Of a stretch of 64,000 nucleotides of DNA, positions 1 to 42,289 are shown one piece after another; position 1 is the first letter of the stretch, and the number at the start of each line of letters is the position of its first letter. The stretch covers positions 26,783,977 to 26,847,976 of the forward strand of contig NC_089275.1 in NCBI RefSeq assembly GCF_963678975.1, written 5' to 3'. The stretch is from Dysidea avara (Eukaryota > Porifera > Demospongiae > Dictyoceratida > Dysideidae). The notes under the pieces are model-generated. The model worked only from the letters and a program-made list of their open reading frames with translations. It made no database searches and had not been told where the DNA came from. The position numbers were made by a program, and so were the translations under genes.

Positions 1-800
1 TACTGCAGCCAAAAGCCAAAACAAATGCTTAAAATATGATAACTAACTAGCTGTATGATTAATTTACGGAGGTTGATACAATTTTCTCTCGCTAACTCGC
101 TCGCTATGATGCAGTTCCAGCTTGAGCTATAGCCAAACTGAGGGGCCAGTCGTTTATCACGTTCACTTGTTAGCTAGCTAATTGTATGGGCATGAGAGCA
201 TAATTACTTCTACACGAGTAATCGTAAAGTTATGAATGATAGCTAGCTACATACTTGTGCCGTGTCATTTGGCTATTCGCCAAAGTTTTTTTTGCCTATT
301 TTATTTATGACCTAGCAATTTGCCAAAGTTATTTTTGTCAATTCCTATTCACCAAAGTTTTGTGCCGCCAAAGTTTCCTACTATACGGTAGTTGACTCTA
401 AGCCCAGGGAGGACTAGTTAAACTCATGACCTGCACAATGCTTCTTGATTTGAAATAAGGTAGTAAGGCAACATTCAGGTAGTAAAGCAATGTAAGGAAA
501 TGTTCACAGTTAAAGTTGGCAAATTTTTAGTACTTCATGCTTGAAGAGAAAAACAATTATGCAGCCTGTGTAAATAGAAACATTTTAATGATCAGTTCAA
601 CATATCATTTCCAAGGTTATCTGTTACAACATCCAGAGCTCCAAAGATGTGTCATGCTATTGGATTGCACAACAACCACCCTTTGCTGCATTACATCATC
701 CACTTCATTGCACATCACCTTACATCATGATGCACTTCCATTGTAGATGTACACTGCTATGTATGTATAAATAAATATTACTTGTGAAACTTTACATTAG
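1..800 (+). other. Upstream aGPCR intron with a dispersed 'CCAAAGTTT' repeat
   Basis: No coding exon was recognised before the acceptor at 800. Positions about 260-395 hold a dispersed repeat built from GCCAAAGTTTT-like units ending in TTTCCTACTATA. Related sequence occurs at about 13990-14165 and 21300-21425, so it is a genomic repeat. The 537-746 open frame has no recognisable features and probably is not coding. Confidence 0.5.
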
Positions 801-30911
<30,111 letters not shown>

Positions 30912-31885
30912 AAGATATGGAACAAGCCACAACTATGTTTATCGATGAAGATAATGGTCTCTAAAGGCACTACAATCATTGTATATATTTTCAATCTTTA
31001 TTGAATATTTGCTATGTCATTTTATACTTTATCAGTTAAGCAGTGTAGGGTGAACACAGAAGGCAGACCCTGCAATCATGTTTACGATTAGTCTAAAATC
31101 CTAAGCAAAAATCTTTTTTTTACAGTATTCTAAGGTGAAATGGGACAAATACATAGAAGGGCTGAAAGAAAAGCCAATCCATCATGACTTGAATAGTTAT
31201 ACATAAATTTCAGCCTTTATGTCTTCATTTTATGCATGTTGCAACCCATCAAATGTTTTTGTTTCTGATAACAATAGAACAATGGAAGATGTTGCAATAA
31301 TTATCAAGAGATGCTGGATCAGATCAGAGATAGGGTCAGAGACATCAAAATACTCTGGGGAGGCAGGGATGTGACTTTATATATACCACTTGTAGTAGCA
31401 ATCTTTGACATGCTGGTTTTCTTAAGCGCACAACACACTAGCTATAGTGTGTGTTGATATAATTATGGTGCTTATCCATTCTATAATGAAACATAAAGAA
31501 CAGAAACAATTAAAAAATTGCTGCAGAAGTAAGAAAAATAACTTCAAACTAAAACATGCAAAGAGTTGACCACCCAGTCCCTGCTAAAACTTGAATGTAT
31601 TATTGGTTAGAACTCACTATAATTCACATAAGAAATGTACATTACAGTAATTGAATAATTTAGCTTCAGTATGAGGATTAGCACTCATATGTAAGTAAGT
31701 ACAGCAATACAGTAAAATTAATACAATTGTACTACAATGAAATTTGACTGAAGTGCAATTTGAGTTGTATAATATAGTAACAGTGAATCACTTGCATGTT
31801 AATGTCATTGGTTGTACAGCAACTTCTGTAACCCTGTGGTGTTATATCGCCAGTAGGCCTGAGCCTATATTATGCTTTCAAATTT
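30912..31885 (+). other. 3' flank/UTR of the aGPCR gene
   Basis: No gene seen. About 31399-31460 carries a partial end of the foldback family (TTTTCTTAAGCGCACAACAC, GTGTGTGTTGATAT). A clear single polyadenylation signal could not be assigned. Confidence 0.4.
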
Positions 31886-32221
31886 CACTGTGAAAAAAGA
31901 GGAATATAAGATGGTATTTCCAGTGGCTTATTGAATACAAAAAAGCTTGGTATAATCTGTATTATACTGACAATCCCTATAAGGCTTTAGTAAATGTGTT
32001 AAACATACTGAAACCTTATATGTGATAGTATAGTGTGGGAATTATATCAGATATAAGCTATTCCAAGTATTGTGGTAATTAAACTGAAACCATACATGTA
32101 ATAGTATAGTATGCATTATAATAAAGTATAACATGAGTATAATACAGGGTTTATATTAAGGCTTATTTGTATTCAATAAGCCACTGGAAATACCATCTTA
32201 TATCCCACCTTTTTCACAGTG
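31886..32221 (+). mobile_element. CACTG-ended MITE, copy 1 (336 bp)
   Basis: Long terminal inverted repeats beginning CACTGTGAAAAA and containing GGTATTTCCAGTGGCTTATT at each end. Flanked by TTT on both sides (3 bp target duplication). It is the reverse complement of the copy at 42461-42797. CACTG ends with a 3 bp duplication suggest the CACTA/EnSpm group; no transposase, so the assignment is inferential. Confidence 0.88.
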
Positions 32222-32636
32222 TTTGCTTATTATTCTTTCCAGAATTTCTTAAAATTACTACCCATTATTGCCAAACATGAGACCCATTTTTCCTACATAA
32301 TTCTTGCTGTTTATGTGTATTTATTTATGTATAATACAGTATGTGGTATCAACTAAAGATGAAGATTCCACTGTCATTGAAGAAATGCACCAATCAAAAA
32401 CAGCTAAGTAGCTGTAAACATGTATATATAACTGAGTTTCATATGAATCAGAACCTTTACTGTCATCAGAATTTGTACACCTTGTGTCTTCAAGGATATC
32501 TCCAACTAAGTTAGCCGATTATTCTTGCAATATACCTGACAGCTTCCAATTATTCTAGAACAATTCTAATAAGATTAACCACCCATTATTCCTCAAATTA
32601 TGCTGGCATAATAGGCTTAGGCCTAATCACCTGGAT

Positions 32637-33164
32637 CAGCGTTGAAACCGGGTCACTACTGCTGACCCGGATGACCCACTGACCCGGATAGCAATCCGGG
32701 TCAGACCCGGATTGACCTGGATGTGACCCGGATTAATTAAAGCCGAGACGTGTTTCAGCTAGTCTCGAGCGAGCGAACGAGTCTACATTTTGAGCGTTCC
32801 ATTCGTGTTGAGTAAATATTGCAACTTCAGCCTAGCTGTAGGTTGAAGACCAAAAAAAAAGGTCTTCACCTACTGACAATAGCTACCCCTCACCATAGAT
32901 ACCCTCAGTTTCGTGCTACATACTACACTTACTAACAAATGGGCGTGGCTGAGCGTATGTTGGTAATGCGATAAGTGGGCGTGGCTCACGAAAGAGCTAC
33001 GCGATAGCGTTTATAAATTTCCACGTCGTCAAACGAACAATTTCGTTTCTCACGTGATCCAATCCGGGTCAGACCCGGATAAATTGTAAACCGGGTCAGA
33101 CCCGGATGACCCGGAGAAAATGTGACCCGGATGACCCGGATGACCCGACCCGGTTTCAACGCTG
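32637..33164. mobile_element. hAT-type MITE with CAGCGTTGAAACCGGGTC ends
   Basis: Terminal inverted repeats CAGCGTTGAAACCGGGTC and GACCCGGTTTCAACGCTG. Exact 8 bp target duplication ACCTGGAT at 32629-32636 and 33165-33172. The paralogous copy has a single ACCTGGAT at 49276-49283, the empty site. Many internal CCGGGTCAGACCCGGAT-type units. Length 528 bp, no transposase. The 8 bp duplication and CAG...CTG ends indicate hAT. Confidence 0.95.
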
Positions 33165-33467
33165 ACCTGGATGATTCTTCGCCAGTATGCTCTTTTCTCA
33201 GAGGATGATTTAGATAATGGAAATTCAACTAAGGATAATGATTGACTTGTCAGTGAACAAATCTTTAAAGGGTTTCAGTTTCACCAATGTACAAAATGTA
33301 TAGCAACGATGTAGTGAAATTCGATATTAAATGTGATACATATATATGTACACTAATGATGACTTTTTTGAAACTAGCTACTGTTGCTATACAGCATGCT
33401 ATGTAGTGCTGGAAAAGACATTAAAGTGGAAGCTTTATATTGGTTAATTAGCACTTATCTGGAAACA

Positions 33468-33941
33468 AGCTACTCCAAACAAGATCACCTGACAATTCCA
33501 CTAGTAACTTTTATTTTAACCGGCTTCCTCGCATCTGGAATGCCCTTCCCATTATCAACTACCAGGACAATCCACTCAAGATAAAGGCCAAACTTTTAGA
33601 TTATCTGTGGAATCATTTCACTGCCAATTTCACCTCCAACAACACCTGCTCTTTTTCATTTCTATGTCCATGCTCAAAGTGTTCAAAGATCCCTCACCAA
33701 CCTAACTTCAACTCCCTTTAACTGTTAACTTCCCCCCCTTTTAAGTAATCTTAGACTAGTAAGTAAACTTTGTAGCTAATCACTGCTACAATTTAGCTTC
33801 CGGCCACTGACACAGGATGTCAGTGGACCATCAGTGTGCTGCCATATGTCCCAATTGTATCATACCAACATCTGCAACTTGTATGTATGTAGGTATATGT
33901 ACACTGTAAAGTTTATTATTATTATTATTATATTATTATAT
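33468..33941 (+). mobile_element. LINE 3' end inserted in duplication copy 1
   Basis: Interrupts sequence that is continuous in copy 2 near 49568. A short frame gives RLPRIWNALPIINYQ, YLWNHFTANF and FLCPCSKCSK, homologous to the C-terminus of the LINE at 50760-52341. It is followed by the 8-5-8 hairpin (33805-33825) and ends in a (TTA)n tail at about 33913-33937. Strongly 5'-truncated. Confidence 0.88.
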
Positions 33942-34783
33942 ACTAGTGAGTAGAATTGTGAAATATAATCCAGGTTTTGTTTGCTTACAAACTGCAGAAT
34001 GGTTTTTTACAGTATATAGAATTACCAATATTGATGTAAACACTGTGTACCTAGAATTTTGCTGATCACTCCCTTTGTTAATACATGTACATTCTAACAT
34101 TACATATGATGGTAGGCAGCAACTGTTAGAATTTTATTTGCTACATGATACACACTCAAATTTCATTTTTGACTAAAGTTAGCTAATTAACTGTGTCAAA
34201 GTAGTTGGATTTTATAAATTTAAAATCTTGCTAAGAAGAAATAACTGCACAGATATTTCAAATTGCATATTACGTGTTTATTGTTCAGTGTATACACAAA
34301 TATGATGATGTACATCATTTAAAATATTACCAATAGCTACATCATAATAATAGCCTATAACCATGTGCAAGTATGCATATTCTCATTAATGTCAAAGTAA
34401 TAGCTGGTTGAACACTTCATGGCACTAAATAAATGCAGAGAGCACCTACTAAGCAATATATTTATTAGCGTCTCTAACTACATGCATGTACTTAGCTATC
34501 CAGAGATAATACTAAATAGCCATGTACTGCATGTGATGTTAATGATCTAAATGAATGCAGCATGTGTACCTTGTGGTTTACATCAGGATTTTCGCTGTTT
34601 AGCGTAGCTGTTATTATTCAAAAGTCATTATTCATAATTATAGTAACACATCCATAAGGTATGTATCTGGTTTTTGAACATTCCTTGGGCCTGCGGCCCT
34701 CAGTTTTCATGTTTACAAATCAGATACAAACCGAATGGTCCGGTGAGTTTATAACTGATTTGTGGTATGGGATGTGCATGGAT

Positions 34784-34959
34784 TGTCAGGAATTGACTGT
34801 AGTTAGTTATAGTGACTTAGTAGTTATTATTATGATGTAATGTATCACGTGCGTGCAATTAGAGTTAATTATGGCGTCAGAGTAGTATCCACGAGCGTCG
34901 GCTTGATCTCGCCGCGTGTCCGTTGTCGAGCCTTATGCTCATCACCGCCCCCCTCTACA
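34784..34959 (+). repeat. 5' LTR of the BEL/Pao element
   Basis: 176 bp, TGTCAGGAATTGACTG... to ...CTCTACA. It differs from the 3' LTR at a few positions only, which indicates a fairly recent insertion despite the broken coding region. The primer binding site should follow at 34960; the sequence TTTGGTGCTGTGAACAG there is the candidate, tRNA not assigned. Confidence 0.95.
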
Positions 34960-35182
34960 TTTGGTGCTGTGAACAGTCTACTGCAGTTTGGATGCCGACG
35001 ATCTTGGTTCGTCCATCATCCAGTCTCGCACGTTGTGCACGCCTTCTTCCATAGTAACCCATCACCTAAACGTCGTGGTACCGTGACAGTCTCTCTAACG
35101 GTACCCAAGAAGGCAAGCACTCGTGTGTTCCAAGTGTAGTTGTGCTCTCTATTTTGTAATAGGGTTGGCGTCAATTGGAGTG

Positions 35183-37051
35183 ATGGATGAGCTGAAGCGT
35201 TTTCGGACTTCCCGCCGTGGATACCGCTCTCATACAACGAAGTTGCTTTCCGGAATCCAAGATTTACTTACTGTAGACATTAGTGAAGGAGCAGTTTCAA
35301 CTATAGAACTCACCCTCGAACAGTTACAACGGAAGCAAACAATTTTAGAAGAACTGGATGCCAAGATTGCACCTCTCATTACAGAGGAGACAGAACTTGA
35401 AGAAGAGGTAATGGAAGCTGAAGATACCAGAACTAAGATTCTTCATGGTGTTGCATGTCTGAAAGTTAAGCTAAACTCAATACACACAGAATCTACTGAG
35501 CCGCCACCAGTACCGAAGACCGTTCAAAGAACTCAACCCTCCACAACTGATGGCACCCCCCTTACGCATTTTCCACCAGTGGTTAGTAACACAAGTGATT
35601 CAAGTACCCTACACACAGTCAGTGTCACAACCAGTCACACCAGTCCCACATTAGAGGCAGCAGCTAGCGTTCCAATTAGCAGTGAAGCAGTCACTCTACC
35701 TAGTGAGCACGCTACTGTAGTTAGTACAGCCAGTCACTCCTCAAGTTGTCTACCAAAGCTGAGTATCCCTACATTTGCTGGAGACCCCCTGACCTGGCAG
35801 TCATTCTGGGACTGTTTTGACTCCGCTGTGAACTCTAGTACAACTCTCTCGGAGGTTCAGAAATTAAGTTATCTTTGTGCGCAACTGCAAGGGGATGCCT
35901 CCAGAGTGGTAGCTGGGTTTCCATTGACCCATACAAGCTATAACCAGTCAGTGACACTACTTAAGAACAGATTTGGCCAGCCGCACAAGCTGATTGCTGT
36001 ACACATGCAAGCACTATTACACTTACCGAAGCCTTGTAACACACTTGCAAGCTTACAGTTGTTCCATGATTCTGTTGAGGGACATATCAGAAGCCTCACC
36101 TCGCTTGGCAAACCACTTGACTCCTACGCAGACATGCTGCTATCAGTAATTCTAGAGAAGCTACCTGGTGAAACTGGGAAACACCTTGCCAGAGAACGTA
36201 CTGAAGGTGAGTGGACCTTTCAGAGTTTACAAGATGCAGTCCTTAAGGAAATCCGTGTGTTTGAATCTGTGTTGAACATGCCTTCCCCGCCATCTCACAC
36301 ACCCACAGCATCATTCCATGCTGGGACCAGAAGAATCACTACTCAACAAGCTGCAGGAGACCTCAAGAAGAGAGTCTGCATATACTGCAAGGGTGCCCAT
36401 GCCCCTATAGACTGTGAAGTTGTTTCTCAACCATCGAAGAGGATGGAGATAGTTCGTCAACACAACTTGTGCTTTAACTTCCTTGCCTGACACAAAGTGT
36501 CACAGTGTACTTCCAGAAATCGATGCCGCAAGTGTTCTAGAAAGCACCATACCAGCCTATGCAACCAACAAGGTGGAAGTAACAGCTCTAGCAATGCTAG
36601 TGATCACCAGAACAGCAGAAATACACCTGACACAGTTACCACTCCAACCACAACTACAGGCATAACCACCATTGCTACCAGTGCTTCGTCATCCCTACAC
36701 GTTGCTGGAGACAATGTTTGTTTATTGAAAACTGCTGTTGCCAATGTTTATGCTAACAACACAGGAATTGAAGGCAACATACTCCTTGACGAAGGCTCCC
36801 AAAGATCGTTTTTAACAGAATGCTTGGCTAGAAGCTTACAGTTACAACCTGATCACACAGAAGACATCTGTCTAGCCTCATTTGGATCTTCAACTGGTTT
36901 AGTAAGAAGGTTAAATGTTGCTACAATTTTCTTGGAAACCATCACAGGGGACAAGCTGCCACTATCTGTTCTTTTGGTACCTGCCATTGCAGACCCCATA
37001 CAGAACACTTCATGCTCTGCCACCTTACCTGAAGGGGCTCAAACTTGCTAA
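35183..37051 (+). pseudogene. BEL/Pao gag-protease, one in-frame stop
   Basis: Start at ATG 35183 (MDELKRFRTSRRGYRS); upstream in-frame codons are probably leader. Residues ~190-370 match the DUF1759 gag-like region of BEL/Pao (LSIPTFAGDPLTWQSFWDCF, YLCAQLQGDA). A Cys-rich nucleocapsid follows (CIYCKGAHAPIDC ... RCRKCSRKHHTSLC). An in-frame TGA at 36488-36490 sits inside the zinc-knuckle region, where the reading frame otherwise continues unchanged. The protease motif LLDEGSQRSFLT lies at about 36780-36815, with DEGS in the place of the usual D-T/S-G active site. The frame is lost at 37051. Confidence 0.88.
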
Positions 37052-37691
37052 CCCATTAATAGCTGGAGAGCAATTCAATATCACACTCTTGATCGGTGCT
37101 GATTATTACTGGCAGGTGGTAGAGGATCAGATAGTCAGAGGACAAGGTTCCATAGCAATGAAATCAAAGCTTGGCCACTTGTTATCAGGACCATTGACAC
37201 CGTCAACCAAGCTGTCTGAGAATCATGTAGCCAGTGTCCTTCACATCTCCACACAATCAGTGCAACAATCTAATTTGTTTTGGAACATGGAATCCATAGC
37301 TACTTCACCTGCCTCAGTTGACTCAGATAAGGCATTCATGACTGAGTACCAGAGTACTTGTATAAGTCGTCAAGCAGACGGTTCTTATATGGCACAGTTT
37401 CCCTGGAAGCCAAACCACCCTCCCTTGCCTACCAATCGAACATTGTGTGAAAAGAGGACACGAACACTGGCTCATCGACTAGCAATGTCACCAGATTTGC
37501 TCAATGCATACAACACAATACTCAATGACCAAGAACGCCGGGGGTTCATAGAGAAGACCAATTCACCACCAGTCACTTCTAGATGTCACTACATCCCGCA
37601 TCATGCGGTTAAGAAGGACTCGCCAACCACCCTAATCAGAATCGTATACGATTGTAGCTGTCACCAGTCTAACATCTCACCCAGTCTGTGA
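37044..37691 (+). pseudogene. BEL/Pao pol fragment: protease-RT linker and RT N-terminus
   Basis: Continues the polyprotein in another frame after a shift near 37040 (LANPLIAGEQFNITLLIGAD onwards). Contains the BEL/Pao region ahead of RT (LLNAYNTILNDQERRGFIEK, CHYIPHHAVKKD) and the first RT strand (TLIRIVYDCSC). It stops at TGA 37689-37691 exactly where the RT palm should begin; the block holding the catalytic Asp residues is missing from the DNA. Confidence 0.85.
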
Positions 37692-39333
37692 TAATATTAT
37701 GTCAGGCGGTGATACAGAAGAAGACGTCATTAAGTACTACACAATTTCACGGGATATCATGAAGGAGGCCAAGTTCAATCTCAGAAACTGGTCGTCCAAC
37801 AGTGAATTGCTTACATCTAAGGCTTCACATGACAAGGTAGCTGCCGACTCTACTGATGTCAATGTATTGGGTATGAAATGGAACTTCCTAACTGACACCC
37901 TCTCCTTGACTCAAAGACCCCCCTTATCTAAACACAACAACTTAGTCACGAAGCGCGAGGGCCTACGTGAATCATCTGCTATATTTGATCCCTTGGGATT
38001 AATACCTCCGGTCACCATTAAGGCCAGAATTTTCATTCAGAATCTGTGGCAGCAACAACTACAATGGGACGAACCTTTACAGCAGGATGACCAAGACCAG
38101 TGGTTGACCATCACCAAGGAGATAGGAGAAGCCACTTCTACTTCCATCGATAGACAATATTTTACTGAGAACACCCAATCATCTCGTCAGCTTCATGTGT
38201 TCACAGATGCCAGCATGAAGGCTTACGGTGCAGTAGCCTTCCTTTGTAATAAGTCCAGCACCAGTTTTGTGATGTCCAAGGCAAGAGTAGCACCACTGAA
38301 GCGATTGACACTACCCAAACTAGAACTCATGGGTGCACTTACTGGTGCCAGACTAAGCTACTTCATCTCCCAGGCATTAGACTTACCACCGTCAACTGTG
38401 CATTTGTGGTCCAACAGCCAAATAGTCCTTTATTGGCTAAAGAGTGATAAGAAACTGCATCAATTTGTATCACATCGGGTGACAGAAATCCGTCAGCTTA
38501 CTTCTACTGCTACATGGAAGTATTGTCCTACAGAAGAAAACCCTGTGGACTTACTGACCAGGGGTATCACCGTAGTACAGATGCAGTCATCCCTGCTTTG
38601 GCATCATGGACTACAGTGGCTAACTAATTGCAATAACTGGCCTGTTTGGCAACCAGCAGCAACACTTCACTTGGAAGCAGCAGCAGTAACAACTTCAGAG
38701 TTTGTTCCATTCATGTCCTCACCTCCCTGTAATGGTCTACACAAGATCATAGATTTAGATAACTATAGTACCCTTGAAAGAGTTTTGAAAGTTACAGCCA
38801 TTGTGTTACGGTTTGTTGCCAACCTGAAGTCAAAGGATACCAAGCAGACTGGGCCACTCACAGCAGTTGAGCTACATGCAGCCAATATGAAGTGGGTCAA
38901 AGACTGTCAGCAACAGGTATACTATAATGAGTTTACCAACATGTGTTCTCATTCGTCAGCACCCAAACGGCTACCTCTTGTGAGACAACTCCGTCTTTTT
39001 ATTGATGAAGATGACTTCATTCGCTGTGGTGGGAGAATCCACAATGCACCTTTGTGCCAGACAACCAGGTTTCCATACTTGCTTCCTCCAAAGCACCCAC
39101 TCACAGCAATGATTATCCGCAATGCCCATGTCAGGTTGTTTCATGCTGGAACCAACAGCATAGTAACAGCTATTCGGCAGACTTTCTGGATTCCTAAAGT
39201 AAGACAGTGTGTCAGGTCACTTTTACGAAGTTGTACTATCTGCAAGAGACATGGTGGAAGACCTTATCCACTCCCTGATTCCCCACCACTTCCAGAAATG
39301 AAGAAGTGCGTGATGTGGGACCATTTACTGTGA
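37692..39333 (+). pseudogene. BEL/Pao pol fragment: RT end, RNase H, integrase zinc-binding domain
   Basis: Begins with the end of the Y-V-D-N motif (DNIMSGGDTEED) and continues through the BEL/Pao-specific segment (SSAIFDPLGLIPPVTIKARI), the RNase H-like domain (HVFTDASMKAYGAVAF, LPKLELMGALTGARL) and the integrase HHCC zinc finger (HVRLFHAG, CTICKRHGG). The frame closes at 39333 by a frameshift within the link to the integrase core. Confidence 0.88.
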
Positions 39334-39366
39334 CTGGAATCGACTTTACGGGTACTCTATGTACAG

Positions 39367-40353
39367 ATGAATGGTGTGGAGAGTAAAGTCTACATCTGTC
39401 TATTTACATTCGCCACAACAAGAGGAGTGCACCTGGAGATCGTGACGGACCTCACCACTGATACCTTCCTCCTAGCCCTTAGAAGATTTGCAAGTAGAAA
39501 ATCACTGCCACGGATTATTGTATCGGATAATGGTTCTACATACCTCTCAGCAACAGAGGAATTAAGAGAATTACTGTCATCAAGGAGACTAGCAGAATCA
39601 TTAGGTAAACGTGGAATAGTGTGGAAATTCATACTGAAACGTGCACCTTGGTATGGAGGTTGGTAGGAACGTTTGATCGGATTAACAAAGACTGCGTTGA
39701 AGAAAACGCTGGGCAGAGCTAATGTTTCATTGATGGTGCTGGAAACGCTAGTTGTGGAGGTAGAAGCGGTCCTTAATGATAGGCCCCTGACATACACACC
39801 ATCAGAGTGCATTGATATGGATCCTTTGACCCCAGCACACTTGCTCTATGGCAGGAGAATAACCTCTCCCCCCTATGAATTTGTTGAAAATGATGAAGTG
39901 GACGATCCAACCTTTGGTGACGAGTCAAGTGTAAGAAGACTAGATAAACGACAGGCACTGACACTACAACACTTCAAGTCCAGGTGGAGGCATGAATATC
40001 TCACCTCTTTACGAGAGTACCACAAGAAGACTACTGGTTATGGTACAACCAAACAGAGAATTACTGTTGGAGATGTGGTTTTGGTTCAAGATGATGGACC
40101 CCGAATCAACTGGAGGCTTGCCGTGGTAGAGGAGTTAATAGTAGGACGTGATGGCTTGGTGAGAGCTGCTCACGTCAGAACTGTAAATGGTAGAACAAAC
40201 AGACCCATCTCCAAGTTGTGTCCTCTAGAAGTGTGTTCCACTGAGACACAAACAGATAACACTTCAGAAGTGAGTACAGATCAGCTAGTCCCAACTGATG
40301 TGGAGAGTCCAGCTGCAGATGCTACAGAAGTCAAGCGTACCCGACCTCAATGA
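39367..40353 (+). pseudogene. BEL/Pao integrase core and C-terminus, one in-frame stop
   Basis: Integrase catalytic core: the first Asp region (TGIDFTG, 39340s) is in a different frame, the second Asp is in IIVSDNGSTYLSA, and the Glu lies in W-E-R-L-I-G. An in-frame TAG (39664-39666) replaces the Trp codon immediately before the catalytic Glu. Downstream: NDRPLTYT, DPLTPAHLLYGRR and an SH3-like GDVVLVQDDGPRINWRLAVV tail typical of BEL/Pao. Stop at 40351-40353, 65 bp before the 3' LTR. Confidence 0.88.
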
Positions 40354-40418
40354 GCATCCAAGAAGAAGGCTGAACAACAGATCTTGACATGGATTAGAGA
40401 CCTTGGTGGCCCGGAGGA

Positions 40419-40593
40419 TGTCAGGAATTGACTGTAGTTAGTTATAGTGACTTAGTAGTTATTATTCTGATGTAATGTATCACGTGCGTGCAGTTAGAGT
40501 TAATATGGCGTCAGAGTAGTATCCACGAGCGTCGGCTTGATCTCACCGCGTGTCCGTTGTCGAGCCTTATACTCATCACCGCCCCTCTCTACA
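40419..40593 (+). repeat. 3' LTR of the BEL/Pao element
   Basis: 175 bp, TGTCAGGAATTGACTG to CTCTACA, preceded by a purine-rich CCCGGAGGA. Followed by the TGGAT target duplication. Confidence 0.95.
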
Positions 40594-40680
40594 TGGATCA
40601 AAGGCGTTTATTTGTAGCTAATACCAGGCTAAGATGTAAGATTAGATAGCTACTGGGCAGTCAGCTCAGCTGGTTTGCCA

Positions 40681-40704
40681 GGGGGGGGGGGGGGGGGGGG
40701 GGGG
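40681..40704 (+). repeat. Poly-G tract (24 G)
   Basis: Uninterrupted G run in a LINE-derived tail; the paralogous site in copy 2 (near 50512) has only six G. An expanded homopolymer and a likely assembly or sequencing length uncertainty. Confidence 0.95.
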
Positions 40705-42289
40705 TAGCCCCAAAGGGCATTGGTAAAACCGAGAGGGGAGCAGAAGCGGGAGATTTCTTGGTAAAACCGGGACCAGGAACTGGGAGATCACGTACGCAAT
40801 ACTGCAAGCAACTGTATTTTTGCACTAAAGATGGTTTGTTGATGCAGAAGAGGACTCATTCAAGTAGTCTCCCTTCCTTCCAAACATGATATATTAGCTA
40901 TACGAACTAGCTATAGGTTAGGGAATTGCAATACTTTTTACAAAAGATCGAGATACTCTAATAGAGCAGTCAGCCACTCTAATAACAGTCTCGTATTGTC
41001 TCTTAACGACCAGTAGCTTGTTAATTTATCTGTAATAAGTCAAAAAATATAATCTTAGGGCTTTCAAATTAAAAAAGGTCAGTCATACTGGGTGGGAATT
41101 ATGCTCCCAGAAAGTCACCCATCACTGTCTGCCTTTTGTAGTTGTGTGCTTCAAACTCCATATTATTACTATTATTAGCACTTTACAGTGACCAGCACTG
41201 AAGGTCTAACAGCAACATGTGCTGCAGCCTTTGGAATACCTAACCTAACAAGAACTAGAGACTTTAAATGATTACTTAATCTAGACGGCATATGTGACTT
41301 TCATTGTTATAAGTTTGCCCAGGCACTTTGATCTGCTCCACCTCATATGCTTTGCTATTTAATTATTCTACTACATCAAAATTGGGAAAATTCTCATTTT
41401 GAGTTTTGTCCCTATGCACAGTCCCTGAAAGGATGCATGCTGATGTGAGCACTATTCTATAAGTCCAATCCATTAGTATTGTCACTGTTGTCCTTCTCAT
41501 GCTACGGCTTGTTCCACTGACTTAATAATGATGGTAGCTGTACTGTATTTAATTCATTTGCCTGGCAACATCTTATTCTTTATGAAATCCATCCTGATGA
41601 ATCGACATCATAATTATTAATGTTACCCAACTTTGACAGTGAAAATGAGCTGGCAGTGAATAGCTAGCTACCATGGCAAATGGTGAGCATCCGACTAAGA
41701 ATTTGTAGTGAAGTTCACTAATTTCCACATGTTCACTATACTCACTTTTTATGTGCAAGCATCCTTTTTTCAATTGGTCAATTTTTCACTTTTGTAGCTA
41801 GAATATAAGGCAATGGATATTAATTTATCTATATCTTGTGCTAAATATTAACTTGATACCTTGAAGCATTCCAGAAATATGGCCAATGTATTATTATAAT
41901 ATATAGACAATAATGCATGTTTTTATTTTTTTAAGAAAAGGACCAAGAACAACGGCATGATTTAACTATCAGAAATCTCTTTTCTATTATTAGATGGGAT
42001 GGGAATGCATGAAATTTGTCCTCAAAGTCATCGTAGCTACACCATTTATGCAAGCCAAGACAAATCATTTTCAGTCATCAGTGTCGCAGAGAAAGAATTG
42101 TCTACAAAAAGCTTCTTAATTGTAGTCATGTGTTAATAACATAATTGGAAGAATTAATTCTATAAAAGCAGCATTGAACAATTCACTTACTTCAGACTTT
42201 CTTAATATACATTTTCCTACTGTAGCAGTCACTTCATCACATCAATCTGCTGACAACTTTGCAATACCTGCTACTTAATGTGACACTAA

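Larger units (their letters stand above)
34784..40593 (+). mobile_element. BEL/Pao LTR retrotransposon, degraded
   Basis: LTRs at 34784-34959 and 40419-40593 (TG...CA ends) with a 5 bp target duplication TGGAT at 34779-34783 and 40594-40598. The uninterrupted site GCATGGATCAAAGG is present in duplication copy 2 near 50422. The internal region has the gag (DUF1759-like), zinc knuckle, aspartic protease, reverse transcriptase, RNase H and integrase order typical of BEL/Pao. Coding is broken by an in-frame TGA (36488-36490), a frameshift near 37040, loss of the reverse-transcriptase core at about 37690, frameshifts at about 39300-39365 and an in-frame TAG at 39664-39666. No env-like frame. Not able to move by itself. 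Confidence 0.95.

Noticed and set aside
39390..39964. Minus-strand frames over the integrase
   Set aside because: Shadows of the BEL/Pao integrase on the plus strand.
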